NCBI GenBank assembly: GCA_947367855.1
Contig: CANBFE010000001.1
Span: 310,001 to 374,000, forward strand
DNA length: 64,000 bases
Direction: 5' to 3'
DNA from: an uncultured Lachnospiraceae bacterium
GTDB lineage: Bacteria; Bacillota; Clostridia; Lachnospirales; Lachnospiraceae
A program made the translations under genes and the position numbers. The notes beneath the pieces were generated by a model that worked only from the letters and a program-made list of their open reading frames with translations, had not been told where the DNA came from and did not search any database. Shown one piece after another: positions 52,158 to 60,918 of the stretch; the stretch's first letter is position 1, and the number at the start of each line of letters is the position of its first letter.

Positions 52158-53447
52158 ATGAGTTTACAGGTAGAAAAATTAGGGAATAATATGGCGAGAC
52201 TGACGATTGAAGTGTCCGCCGGGGAACTGGACAAGGCTATCGAAAGCGCATATCAGAAGAACAGGAATAAAATCAGCCTTCCCGGATTCCGGAAGGGCAA
52301 GGCACCCCGCAAGATGCTGGAGCAGATGTACGGAAAGGACTTGTTCTATGAAGATGCGGCGAACGCCCTGATTCCCGATGCCTATGAGAAGGCATATGAT
52401 GAGTGTGAAGAGGAGATCGTGTCCGGTCCGAAGGTGGATGTGGTGCAGCTGGAGGCAGGAAAGCCCTTTATCTTTACCGTGGAAGTGGCGCTGAAGCCGC
52501 AGGTAACGCTTGGTCAGTATAAGGGAGTCCAGGTGGAAAAGGCAGATGCCGGAGTCACTGAGGATGAGATAAACGCAGAGATTGACAGGGAGAGGGAGAA
52601 AAATTCCAGAACCGTGGATGTTACGGACAGAACGGTCCGGGAGGGCGACGTTGCAACCATTGATTTTGAGGGATTTGTGGACGGTGTGGCCTTTGAGGGC
52701 GGAAAAGGGACGGATTATCCCCTGACCATTGGTTCCCATGCGTTTATTCCGGGCTTTGAGGAGGCTCTGGTGGGAGCCGAAGTGGGAAAGGAGACGGATG
52801 TAAACGTGACGTTTCCCGAGGATTACCAGGCAGAAGACCTGGCAGGTAAACCGGCCGTATTCAAATGCACCGTTACCAGACTGCAGGAGAAGCAGCTTCC
52901 GGAGTTGGATGATGATTTTGTAAGCGAGATTTCCGGGGAAAGCGACACCGTGGAACAGTACAGGGAGGAGATCCGGAAGAAACTTGCAGGCCGGAAGGAA
53001 GAGGAAGCCAGAGCGAAGAAGGAAGAGGCTGTGGTGGATGCCATTATTGCGGATGCACAGATGGAGATCCCCGGACCCATGGTCGAGACCCAGCAGAGGC
53101 AGATGGTGCAGGAGTATGCCCAGAGACTGCAGTATCAGGGCATTTCCTTTGAGCAGTATCTGCAGTTTACCGGTATGACAAGCGAGCAGCTGATGGAGCA
53201 GGTGAAGCCTCAGGTGATGAAGAGGATCCAGTCAAGACTGGTTCTGGAGGCTGTGGCTGCGGCAGAAAATATGTCTGCCACCAAGGAAGAGATAGAGGAA
53301 GAACTGAAAAAGATGGGAGAGGCCTATCAGGTAGAACCCGACAGGGTGGTGGAGCTTCTTGGTAAGGATGGCAGAAAGCAGGTAAGCGAGGATATCTGCG
53401 TCAGAAAGGCTGCCGATTTTGTAGTGGAAAATGCAGTGGAAGCATAA
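52158..53447 (+). CDS. tig: Trigger factor
   Basis: 429 residues from ATG 52158 (AAGGAGGAAACG upstream). Ribosome-bound chaperone and prolyl isomerase. The ribosome-docking loop GFRKGKAPRKMLEQMYGKDL is at residue ~36, the FKBP domain (VREGDVATIDFEGFVDGVAF, TIGSHAFIPGFEEALVGAEV) at 150-245, and the helical C-terminal domain after that. tig-clpP-clpX is a conserved order. Confidence 0.97.
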   Translation: MSLQVEKLGNNMARLTIEVSAGELDKAIESAYQKNRNKISLPGFRKGKAPRKMLEQMYGKDLFYEDAANALIPDAYEKAYDECEEEIVSGPKVDVVQLEAGKPFIFTVEVALKPQVTLGQYKGVQVEKADAGVTEDEINAEIDREREKNSRTVDVTDRTVREGDVATIDFEGFVDGVAFEGGKGTDYPLTIGSHAFIPGFEEALVGAEVGKETDVNVTFPEDYQAEDLAGKPAVFKCTVTRLQEKQLPELDDDFVSEISGESDTVEQYREEIRKKLAGRKEEEARAKKEEAVVDAIIADAQMEIPGPMVETQQRQMVQEYAQRLQYQGISFEQYLQFTGMTSEQLMEQVKPQVMKRIQSRLVLEAVAAAENMSATKEEIEEELKKMGEAYQVEPDRVVELLGKDGRKQVSEDICVRKAADFVVENAVEA

Positions 53448-53570
53448 TTGTCTCATACAGCGGGTGCCGGTACTGTACAGGCACCTGTGAATTTTGCGGC
53501 TGCCCCGGGGATGGGAACACCGGAAGGAAGGGGCGGTTAAGGAAGAAAAACGGAACAGGAGGATTTTTGA

Positions 53571-54170
53571 ATGAGTTTGGTACCTTATGTCATTGAACAG
53601 ACAAGCAGGGGAGAAAGATCCTATGATATTTACTCCCGCCTTTTAAAAGACAGAATCATAGTACTGGGAGAGGAAGTGAATGACACTTCTGCAAGTATCG
53701 TGGTGGCGCAGCTGCTGTTTCTGGAGGCGGAGGACCCGGAGAAGGATATCCACCTGTATATTAACAGTCCCGGCGGTGTTATCACGGCAGGCATGGCCAT
53801 ATATGATACCATGCATTATATCAAATGCGACGTGTCCACTGTATGCATCGGCATGGCTGCCAGTATGGGGTCATTCCTGCTTGCAGGCGGCGCAAAAGGG
53901 AAGCGCTTTGCCCTGCCCAATGCGGAGATCATGATTCATCAGCCGGCAGGCGGAACCCAGGGACAGGCAACGGAAATCGAGATTGCCGCGAAACATATTC
54001 TGAGGACCAGGGAAAAGCTGAACCATATTCTTGCGGAGAATACGGGCAGGGATTATGAGCTGGTATGTGCGGATACCGAGCGCGACAACTGGATGAGTGC
54101 GGAAGAGGCAAAGGAGTACGGCATTATTGACATGGTGATTTCTTCCCATGATGTACAGGGCGGGAAATAA
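53571..54170 (+). CDS. clpP: ATP-dependent Clp protease proteolytic subunit
   Basis: 199 residues. Catalytic triad Ser98 (GMAASMGSFLL), His123 (MIHQPAGG) and Asp172 (RDNWMSAEEA). LYINSPGGVITAGMAIYDTM is the usual core. The tetradecameric peptidase works with ClpX encoded next. AGGAGG is ten bases before ATG. Confidence 0.98.
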   Translation: MSLVPYVIEQTSRGERSYDIYSRLLKDRIIVLGEEVNDTSASIVVAQLLFLEAEDPEKDIHLYINSPGGVITAGMAIYDTMHYIKCDVSTVCIGMAASMGSFLLAGGAKGKRFALPNAEIMIHQPAGGTQGQATEIEIAAKHILRTREKLNHILAENTGRDYELVCADTERDNWMSAEEAKEYGIIDMVISSHDVQGGK

Positions 54171-54209
54171 AGCACGCCCTGAGTGATTATAAAATTTAGG
54201 AGTAAAGTG

Positions 54210-55490
54210 ATGGCAGGAAAAATGATCGGAAGTGATATCAGATGCTCCTTCTGCAATAAGACCCAGAACCAGGTCCGCAAGCTGATTGCCGGTCCTGCGG
54301 GGGTTTATATCTGTGACGATTGTATTGACATCTGCACGGATATTCTGGAGGAGGAGCTGCAGGATGAGGAGGAAATAGAATCTTCTGTTCGTCCCGACAT
54401 TAATCTTCTGAAACCCGTTGAAATTAAAAATTTTCTGGACGAATATGTGGTAGGCCAGGAGGAAGCGAAGAAAGTGCTCTCGGTTGCCGTCTATAACCAT
54501 TATAAGAGGGTGATGGCGCCCAGGGATCTGGATGATGTGGAACTTCAGAAGAGCAATATTATCATGGTGGGCCCCACCGGATCCGGCAAAACTTATCTGG
54601 CACAGACTCTGGCAAAGATCATTAACGTTCCCTTTGCCATTGCTGATGCCACCACGCTGACAGAGGCCGGATATGTGGGAGAGGATGTGGAGAACATTCT
54701 TCTGAAGCTGATTCAGGCGGCAGATTTTGATGTGGAGCGTGCCCAGTACGGCATGATTTATATCGACGAGATTGACAAGATCACCAAAAAGGGAGAGAAT
54801 GTGTCAATTACCCGTGATGTATCGGGGGAGGGTGTCCAACAGGCGCTCTTGAAGATCGTGGAGGGCACAGTGGCAAATGTGCCTCCCCAGGGAGGGAGAA
54901 AGCATCCCCATCAGGAGCTTTTATCCATTGACACCTCCAATATTCTCTTTATTTGCGGAGGAGCTTTTGACGGTCTGGAAAAGATCATTGAGTCAAGACT
55001 GGACCGCAAGGCCATAGGCTTTAATACAGAAGTGACCCAGAAGTCCAACCGGGAGATTGGGGAGCTTCTGCAGGAAGTAACGCCCCAGGATCTGGTGAAA
55101 TTCGGCCTGATACCGGAGTTTGTGGGCCGTGTGCCCATCTGTGTGGCGCTGAAAGGATTGGATCAGGAGGCTCTGGTGAGGATTCTCAGCGAGCCAAAGA
55201 ATGCCCTGATCAAGCAGTACAAGAAGCTGTTTGACATGGATGGAGTAGAGCTTTCCTTTGAGGAGGCCGCAGTAAAATCCATTGCAGCTAAGGCTTTTGA
55301 GCGCAAGACAGGGGCAAGGGGACTGCGTTCCATTATGGAAGATATCCTGATTGACACCATGTATGAGATCCCCTCAGACGAGACCATAGAGGAATGTATT
55401 ATCACGGAAGATACGGTGGAGGCAGGCCAGGCTCCTCTGACGATTCACAGGAACGAACAGAGGATCGGTTTAAATAAAGCCATATCGTAG
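54210..55490 (+). CDS. clpX: ATP-dependent Clp protease ATP-binding subunit ClpX
   Basis: 426 residues from ATG 54210 with AGGAG upstream; an upstream in-frame start at 54183 has none. N-terminal C4 zinc-binding domain (CSFCNKTQ, CDDCIDIC), Walker A MVGPTGSGKTYLAQTLAKI, Walker B MIYIDEIDKI, the substrate-binding pore loop ADATTLTEAGYVGEDVE and the IGF loop region (RKAIGFNTE). AAA+ unfoldase feeding ClpP. Confidence 0.98.
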   Translation: MAGKMIGSDIRCSFCNKTQNQVRKLIAGPAGVYICDDCIDICTDILEEELQDEEEIESSVRPDINLLKPVEIKNFLDEYVVGQEEAKKVLSVAVYNHYKRVMAPRDLDDVELQKSNIIMVGPTGSGKTYLAQTLAKIINVPFAIADATTLTEAGYVGEDVENILLKLIQAADFDVERAQYGMIYIDEIDKITKKGENVSITRDVSGEGVQQALLKIVEGTVANVPPQGGRKHPHQELLSIDTSNILFICGGAFDGLEKIIESRLDRKAIGFNTEVTQKSNREIGELLQEVTPQDLVKFGLIPEFVGRVPICVALKGLDQEALVRILSEPKNALIKQYKKLFDMDGVELSFEEAAVKSIAAKAFERKTGARGLRSIMEDILIDTMYEIPSDETIEECIITEDTVEAGQAPLTIHRNEQRIGLNKAIS

Positions 55491-55514
55491 AGCTGCCTTA
55501 CCAGGCGAAGAGGA

Positions 55515-55539
55515 AACGCCGTCCCTGCGACGGCGTTTT
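55515..55539 (+). terminator. Hairpin after clpX
   Basis: AACGCCGTC pairs with GACGGCGTT around CCTGC and runs into TT. The T-run is short, so termination may be partial and engB may be read from the clp promoter. Confidence 0.55.
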
Positions 55540-55600
55540 GCGCATACAGGGAGCAAAGGCACCGGAGAAGCAAAAGACCCGGTGGGAAAGGATGAAGTAA

Positions 55601-56194
55601 ATGTTGATAAAGCAGGCCAGTCTGGAGACGGTGTGCGGTGTGACCAGCAGACTGCCGGAGAATAAGCTGCCGGAAGTGGCGTTTGCGGGAAAGAGTAATG
55701 TCGGAAAGTCTTCCCTGATCAACGCCCTGTTGAACCGCAAGTCCCTTGCGCGGACCAGTTCCCAGCCGGGAAAGACTCAGACAATCAATTTTTATAATGT
55801 AAACAATGCCATTTATTTTGTGGATCTGCCGGGATATGGTTACGCCAGGGCCAATGAGAATGTCAAGGCCCAGTGGGGAAAAATGATCGAGAGATACCTG
55901 CATGTTTCACAACAGCTGAAGCAGGTCTTTCTGCTGGTGGATATCCGGCACGCGCCATCCGAAAATGACCGTATTATGTATGACTGGGTTTTGAAGAGCG
56001 GTTACGAGCCGGTAATCATAGCCACCAAGCTGGACAAGATAAAGCGCAGTCAGCGGCAGAACCAGATGAGACAGATCCGTTCCGCTTTCAGCATGGCGGA
56101 ACAGAACCGGATCATTCCTTTTTCAGCTCAGACAAAAGAAGGACGGGAGGAGATATACGGGGTTTTGGACAGGATTCTGGAGGAGGATGCATGA
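55601..56194 (+). CDS. engB: Ribosome biogenesis GTPase EngB/YsxC
   Basis: 197 residues. G1 GKSNVGKSSLINALLNR, G3 DLPGYGYARANENVKAQWGK, G4 ATKLDKIKRSQ. Needed for 50S subunit assembly. The stop overlaps the next start by four bases. Confidence 0.97.
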   Translation: MLIKQASLETVCGVTSRLPENKLPEVAFAGKSNVGKSSLINALLNRKSLARTSSQPGKTQTINFYNVNNAIYFVDLPGYGYARANENVKAQWGKMIERYLHVSQQLKQVFLLVDIRHAPSENDRIMYDWVLKSGYEPVIIATKLDKIKRSQRQNQMRQIRSAFSMAEQNRIIPFSAQTKEGREEIYGVLDRILEEDA

Positions 56195-57390
56195 GGAAGT
56201 ATTGTAAGGCTCTGGTGAATCTGGCAGTGGCGGCCTTTATGCTGTTTGCTCTTGTCTGGATTCTGCCCAGAACGCTGGTCTTTTTTATCCCCTTTGTGGC
56301 CGGCTGGGTCATCGCCCTGCTGGCCGGACCGTTGGTACGTTTTTTTGAGGAAAAAATCAGGTTAAAGCGGAAGGTAGGAAGCGCTTTTGTCATAATCGCA
56401 GTGATTGCGCTGGTGGTGCTGGTAATTTATATCATCTGCGCACAGCTTTTTGAACAGGTGAAGGGACTGGCAGGCGCTCTGCCGGAGATGCTGGAGAAGG
56501 CAGAAGAAGATTTTTACAGCATAGGAGTCAATCTGAATCTGCTTCTGGACAAACTTCCGGGGAATATTCAGCTGAATCTGAACAAAGGTTCGGTGGATCT
56601 GAATTCCTATCTGGGAGATCTGTTGGAGAAATTCGGTTCGCCCACCATTGAGGCGGCGGGAAACTTTGCAAAGCGTCTGCCTTCCATTTTTATCGGCGTG
56701 ATTATGGCGCTGCTGTCTTCTTATTTTTTTGTGGCGGAACGGCTGCATATCAATGCCTGGTTCCGGGAGCATATGCCTGACTTTCTGGTGCTGCGCTACC
56801 GCATGATCCGCAACAGCCTTGTGAAATCTGTGGGCGGGTATCTGAAGGCACAGCTGAAGATAGAGGTGTGGATGTATTTTCTTCTGTTGGCAGGCCTGGG
56901 AATTCTGCGGGTGAACTATTTTGCGCTGATAGCCCTGGGCATTGCCTTTCTGGATTTTCTGCCGTTTCTGGGAACGGGAACCGTGCTGATTCCCTGGGCG
57001 GTTATCCGCATTCTGACGGCAGAATACAAGACTGCAATAGGCCTCCTGGTAATATGGGGAGTGGGACAGTTGGCCAGACAGCTGATTCAGCCTAAGATTG
57101 TGGGGGATTCCATAGGCGTGCCGCCCCTGCCCACACTGTTCCTTCTGTTTATCGGCTACAAGGCAGGGGGCGTGGTGGGCATGATCATAGCCGTGCCGGT
57201 TGGCCTGCTTTTCTATACCATGTATGAGGACGGGGCTTTTGAGACCACCAGGAACAGTGTGCTTATTCTTGCGGCAGGCGTAAACAGATTCCGCCGTTTG
57301 GAAAAAGAGGACCTGGCAGAGGTGGAGGAGATGCAGCAGAGGAAACGGGAGACTGCGGAGGCAGTGGAGAAAAATAAAAAAATTTTGTAA
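56191..57390 (+). CDS. AI-2E family permease, YtvI-like
   Basis: 399 residues. Eight predicted membrane helices with the first pair (AAFMLFALVWILPRTLVFFI, FVAGWVIALLAGPLVRFFEE), a soluble loop at about 90-150, and the C-terminal core DFLPFLGTGTVLIPWAVIRI, GQLARQLIQPKIVGDSIGVP and LLFIGYKAGGVVGMIIAVPV. The length and GDSIGVPPLPTLF match the sporulation-associated YtvI subgroup; the AI-2E family name does not prove autoinducer transport. Start overlaps engB. Confidence 0.9.
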   Translation: MRKYCKALVNLAVAAFMLFALVWILPRTLVFFIPFVAGWVIALLAGPLVRFFEEKIRLKRKVGSAFVIIAVIALVVLVIYIICAQLFEQVKGLAGALPEMLEKAEEDFYSIGVNLNLLLDKLPGNIQLNLNKGSVDLNSYLGDLLEKFGSPTIEAAGNFAKRLPSIFIGVIMALLSSYFFVAERLHINAWFREHMPDFLVLRYRMIRNSLVKSVGGYLKAQLKIEVWMYFLLLAGLGILRVNYFALIALGIAFLDFLPFLGTGTVLIPWAVIRILTAEYKTAIGLLVIWGVGQLARQLIQPKIVGDSIGVPPLPTLFLLFIGYKAGGVVGMIIAVPVGLLFYTMYEDGAFETTRNSVLILAAGVNRFRRLEKEDLAEVEEMQQRKRETAEAVEKNKKIL

Positions 57391-57430
57391 AAGTGAAACT
57401 TTTGCGGTGAATAAATAGTCTATAATAGAA

Positions 57431-57458
57431 AGAGTGTGCAAAAAGCACACTCTTTTTT
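57431..57458 (+). terminator. Strong terminator after the YtvI-like gene
   Basis: AGAGTGTGC pairs with GCACACTCT around AAAAA and runs into T. A perfect TATAAT at 57421-57426 precedes it closely (see findings). Confidence 0.85.
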
Positions 57459-57592
57459 CGAGATTTTCATTTTTACAATATCGCTAAACAAGTTATGCAA
57501 CTTTGATACAAAAGTATTTTACAATATTTGCAGTAAAACGATATGCTGAGGGATATTAATAAATAGAAGAGGTTATATACAGAGCGAATCGA

Positions 57593-58159
57593 ATGAACAT
57601 GGCAGATACAGATGAGAGAGACATACAACTTAAAATTGACCGGTATGGCGATATGTTGTTTAAACTCAGCTACATACGTCTTCAGAATGTTCAGGATGCA
57701 GAGGATGTAGTGCAGGAGGTATTCTACCAGTACATTAAAAGTTCCCGGGTTTTTCAGAGTGAAGAGCATGAGAGAGCCTGGCTTTTGAAGGTTGCCATGA
57801 ATGCCTGCCGGAAGGTATGGCGCAGCCCATGGAGACAGCGGCGGAGTGACTGGAATCCGCCGGATGCGGAAACAGGGCGTGCGGTGTGTCAGGAGGCGCT
57901 GTACCCGGAGGCAGGGGAGGCGGTTCCCGGACCGGAAGAGGCCGCAGTACTGGGGGAGGAGAAGCAGCGCCTGATGAGCCTGGTGATGGCCCTGCCGGCG
58001 AAATACCGTGATGTGATTCACCTTTTCTACTATGAAGAGCTTTCCGTAAAAGAGATTGCACGTATTACAAAACGTGCGGAATCCACAGTGACCTCGCAGC
58101 TCACCAGAGGAAGGAAGCTGCTTGGCAGGGTATTAAAGGAGGAATACAACTTTGGATAA
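57593..58159 (+). CDS. ECF-type RNA polymerase sigma factor
   Basis: 188 residues. Region 2 (YGDMLFKLSYIRLQNVQDAE, DVVQEVFYQYIKSS, HERAWLLKVAMNACRKVWRS) and region 4 (LPAKYRDVIHLFYYEELSVK, EIARITKRAESTVTSQLTRG) are intact, joined by a ~45-residue linker longer than usual. Start at 57593 or the in-frame ATG 57599; ribosome site is weak. The next gene overlaps its end and encodes the probable anti-sigma factor. Confidence 0.93.
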   Translation: MNMADTDERDIQLKIDRYGDMLFKLSYIRLQNVQDAEDVVQEVFYQYIKSSRVFQSEEHERAWLLKVAMNACRKVWRSPWRQRRSDWNPPDAETGRAVCQEALYPEAGEAVPGPEEAAVLGEEKQRLMSLVMALPAKYRDVIHLFYYEELSVKEIARITKRAESTVTSQLTRGRKLLGRVLKEEYNFG

Positions 58160-58994
58160 ATTTGGGGATGCATATCGGGAAGCAGTAGATGAACTGCCGA
58201 AATTCCGCATGGATGCGGATAAGGCGGCAGATGAACTGCACCATTACAGAATGTTGAAACAGGGAAGGAAATACATTATCATCAAAGGATGCACCGCAGC
58301 GGCAGTCTTTCTTCTGTGCGGCGTCGGAACTGTGGCAGCCAGGAGCTTCAGGGACAGCGTGATCAGAGTGAACGATAATGGTTTTGTCATTACCAGTGAA
58401 AATGCATTGGAAGAGGCGAATAGAAAGGGAATACCCACGGCAGCGTCTATTTTGAAGGCAGGGGGGGTATTTTCCACAGAGGACGGTATCCCTGAAGGGG
58501 AGGACAAAGGAATAGAGGCATATGGGAATGTAGAAGAGATGGAAGAGGATCCGGTGGAGGAATACGATTCCCTGGATGACTTTTATGCCGGATCCGGTGT
58601 GGTGGCGCCGATTCCGGATGAAGAACTGCTGGGAAGGGAATTTTCCAGTGAGAGGATCTATGTAATGGAGGGTGGGCGTCAGCTGTTTGTCCATCTATCC
58701 GACGATGATGTGGGTTTTTCGCTGAGCCAGGCAGACAACAGGGGATATGAGAGCTACAGCGCTGCCACTGCCTATATGGGACAGAGCTGCAATGAGAGAA
58801 GCGTGACCAACAGTCAGGGACTGAATTATGCGGTATTTGACACGGTGGACGAGAATGGAATTGTGATATCCGTCCATGCAGTGATATCCATAAACGGCAG
58901 GGATCTGACGCTTTCCTTTGAGGGATTTGAGGAAGCGACAATTGAGAGGGTTTTAAATCAGCTTGATCTGTCAGTTTATTTCCAGGAAGAATAG
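58152..58994 (+). CDS. Putative anti-sigma factor, single-pass membrane protein
   Basis: 280 residues, TTG start, overlapping the sigma gene by eight bases with AAAGGAGG upstream. A cytoplasmic part (residues 1-43) would bind the sigma factor. One membrane helix (IIIKGCTAAAVFLLCGVGTV) is followed by an acidic extracellular linker and a C-terminal DUF4367-like domain (YAVFDTVDENGIVISVHAVI, LTLSFEGFEEATIERVLNQL). No zinc-type HxxxCxxC motif. Role inferred from operon position and topology. Confidence 0.75.
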   Translation: MDKFGDAYREAVDELPKFRMDADKAADELHHYRMLKQGRKYIIIKGCTAAAVFLLCGVGTVAARSFRDSVIRVNDNGFVITSENALEEANRKGIPTAASILKAGGVFSTEDGIPEGEDKGIEAYGNVEEMEEDPVEEYDSLDDFYAGSGVVAPIPDEELLGREFSSERIYVMEGGRQLFVHLSDDDVGFSLSQADNRGYESYSAATAYMGQSCNERSVTNSQGLNYAVFDTVDENGIVISVHAVISINGRDLTLSFEGFEEATIERVLNQLDLSVYFQEE

Positions 58995-59037
58995 TATACG
59001 GGCAGTCAATATTTGAGAAAGGATGGAGAGATTTAGA

Positions 59038-59736
59038 ATGAAGAAAAACATTTTATTATATAATAATCAGACAGGGATAGCCGAGAAAATGATTCCCTTG
59101 TGTGCGGGGGAAGGACTCTCCGTACTGGTGGCCGGAGACGTGGAGGAATTGTACTACAGGCTGACGAAATCCGAGATCCACCTGATGCTGGTGGACGTGG
59201 AGCTGAATGATAAGGGTTGGGATAAGGGAATCGAAATGATTGCGGCTTTGAGGAACAAAAGCAGCATCCCCCTTATCGTTGTGTCGTCCCAGTCTGCAGA
59301 GACTGCAAAGATTATGGCCCTGGAGGCCGGGGCTGACGATTATGTCACGGCGGACTGTAATCCGTTGGAGCTGCTTGCCAGGATAAAGTCCCAGCTGCGC
59401 AGGTATATCCAGCTGGTGAATATGTGTGCCAACATTGACCGCATTTACAGGGTGGATGAACTGGTGATTGACGATGTTCAGAGAAAGGTTACTGTGGAGG
59501 GCAGGATTGTGAGACTGACCCCCATCGAATATAAAATACTGCGCCTGTTGGTGCAGCAGAAGGGAAAAGTGTTTTCCAACAGCCAGATTTATGAGAATAT
59601 CTGGCATATGCAGGCTATCGGGGCAGACAATACCATTGCCGTACATATCCGGCATATCCGGGAAAAGATAGAGAAGAATCCCAAGGAGCCCAGATATCTG
59701 AAAGTGGTCTGGGGAAATGGATATAAAGTGGGATGA
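59038..59736 (+). CDS. OmpR-family response regulator with degenerate receiver
   Basis: 232 residues from ATG 59038 (GGAGAG upstream). The receiver keeps phospho-Asp53 (LMLVDVEL) and Ser83, but the acidic pair normally at positions 9-10 is Asn-Asn (LLYNNQTG) and the conserved Lys near 105 is Ala (DDYVTADCNP). The C-terminal winged helix is intact (RIVRLTPIEYKILRLLVQQK, IAVHIRHIREKIEKNPKEPR, LKVVWGNGYKVG). No histidine kinase is adjacent. It probably works without classic phosphorylation. Follows the ECF/anti-sigma pair by 43 bases. Confidence 0.9.
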   Translation: MKKNILLYNNQTGIAEKMIPLCAGEGLSVLVAGDVEELYYRLTKSEIHLMLVDVELNDKGWDKGIEMIAALRNKSSIPLIVVSSQSAETAKIMALEAGADDYVTADCNPLELLARIKSQLRRYIQLVNMCANIDRIYRVDELVIDDVQRKVTVEGRIVRLTPIEYKILRLLVQQKGKVFSNSQIYENIWHMQAIGADNTIAVHIRHIREKIEKNPKEPRYLKVVWGNGYKVG

Positions 59737-59760
59737 GCTTCTGAGGGAGCAGAAATATGG

Positions 59761-59791
59761 AAAAGGGCAGGCTTTGGGGCCTGCCCTTTTT
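59761..59791 (+). terminator. Strong terminator after the response regulator
   Basis: AAAAGGGCAGGC pairs with GCCTGCCCTTTT, followed by T. Closes the sigma/anti-sigma/regulator cluster. Confidence 0.85.
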
Positions 59792-59800
59792 GGGATGGAA

Positions 59801-59829
59801 TTGACAAATTAATATATATATTTTATGAT
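59801..59829 (+). promoter_or_regulatory. Near-consensus sigma-A promoter of the TraX-like gene
   Basis: TTGACA at 59801-59806, 17-bp A/T spacer, TATGAT at 59824-59829, 37 bases before the start codon. Confidence 0.75.
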
Positions 59830-59865
59830 GTTTATCAATAAGGGAACAGGGAGGATGGACAGGAA

Positions 59866-60873
59866 ATGGAAAGTGCATGTTTGGCAGAGGGAAGAAGGGG
59901 AATCAGCGGCAGCACGATTAAGATCATTGCAGTGGCGGCCATGCTCATAGACCATGCGGCGGCTGCAGTTCTCACCAGGCAGATTCTGGCCGGCGGCTAT
60001 CTGGATGCGGCCAGAGGGGGTCAGGCTGTCCTGAACCGGTGGCTGTCGGAAAACAGTTTTTTGTTCTACAGCATGGAGATTATGAGGATGATCGGCAGGC
60101 TGGGATTTCCCATCTTCTGTTTTCTGTTGGTGGAGGGATTCCATAAGACCAAAAATGTCAGGAAATATGCGTTGAGGCTTGGGATTTTTGCCTTGGTTTC
60201 AGAGGTGCCTTTTGACCTGGCCGTAACCGGCAGACTGACTCATCCGGGATATCAGAATGTGTATTTCACTTTGCTTCTGGGACTTCTGGCTCTTTGCGGA
60301 TATGCCTTTTTTGAGAAATGGGAGAAAGGGAGTCAGGAAAGGGATCTGCCCGTGGTCCTGCGGATGTTTCTGACAGTTGCAGGGGTGTTTTCCCCCGCGG
60401 CTGTTTTGACCGGATTTGCAGGGGTTTCCTCCGGATACGGGAATCCGGGGGAACGACTGGCAGTGGCGGGAGTCATGTCAGGGGTAACGGCGATTATTCT
60501 TGTTCTGTATGGAATGAAAAAGGGGGTTCGCCATGTCCAGACCGTCTGCGGGGATATGGCGGTATTGGCTGCGGCCATGTTTGCGGGAGAATATCTGAAC
60601 ACTGACTACGGCGGAATGGGGGTGCTTACCATCACTGCCATGTATGTATTCCGGAGGCGCAGGGTTCTGTCCATGCTGGCAGGCTGCGTTGTGCTGACAG
60701 TTCTGACAGTCAGCGAGATTCCGGCTTTTCTGGCGGCGGTTCCCATTGCCATGTACAACGGAAAGCGGGGGCTGCGGATGAAGTACTTCTTCTACGCCTT
60801 TTATCCGGTACATCTGCTGCTGCTGTATGTAATCGCCCTGCTGCTTGGACTGGGAAACATTACCCTGCTTTAG
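59866..60873 (+). CDS. TraX-family membrane protein
   Basis: 335 residues, about eight membrane helices. The motif STIKIIAVAAMLIDHAAAAV at the start and RMIGRLGFPIFCFLLVEGFH, ALRLGIFALVSEVPFDLAVT and YFFYAFYPVHLLLLYVIALL are typical of TraX, an acyltransferase-3-like protein first seen in F-plasmid pilin acetylation. In Firmicutes these are chromosomal and not linked to conjugation; substrate unknown. No conjugation genes are nearby. Confidence 0.88.
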   Translation: MESACLAEGRRGISGSTIKIIAVAAMLIDHAAAAVLTRQILAGGYLDAARGGQAVLNRWLSENSFLFYSMEIMRMIGRLGFPIFCFLLVEGFHKTKNVRKYALRLGIFALVSEVPFDLAVTGRLTHPGYQNVYFTLLLGLLALCGYAFFEKWEKGSQERDLPVVLRMFLTVAGVFSPAAVLTGFAGVSSGYGNPGERLAVAGVMSGVTAIILVLYGMKKGVRHVQTVCGDMAVLAAAMFAGEYLNTDYGGMGVLTITAMYVFRRRRVLSMLAGCVVLTVLTVSEIPAFLAAVPIAMYNGKRGLRMKYFFYAFYPVHLLLLYVIALLLGLGNITLL

Positions 60874-60918
60874 AGCGTGTTTGAACTGCTTTCTGGTGCA
60901 TGAAAGGATGAGAGAGTT

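Noticed and set aside
53461..53487. Hairpin GGTGCC/GGCACC between tig and clpP
   Set aside because: The stem is only six bases with no T-run; tig and clpP are commonly co-transcribed, so it is not called a terminator.
59038..59736. Possibility that this response regulator is the missing Spo0A
   Set aside because: Its C-terminal domain is an OmpR-type winged helix (RLTPIEYKILRLL), not the Spo0A DNA-binding domain, and the receiver pocket is degraded.
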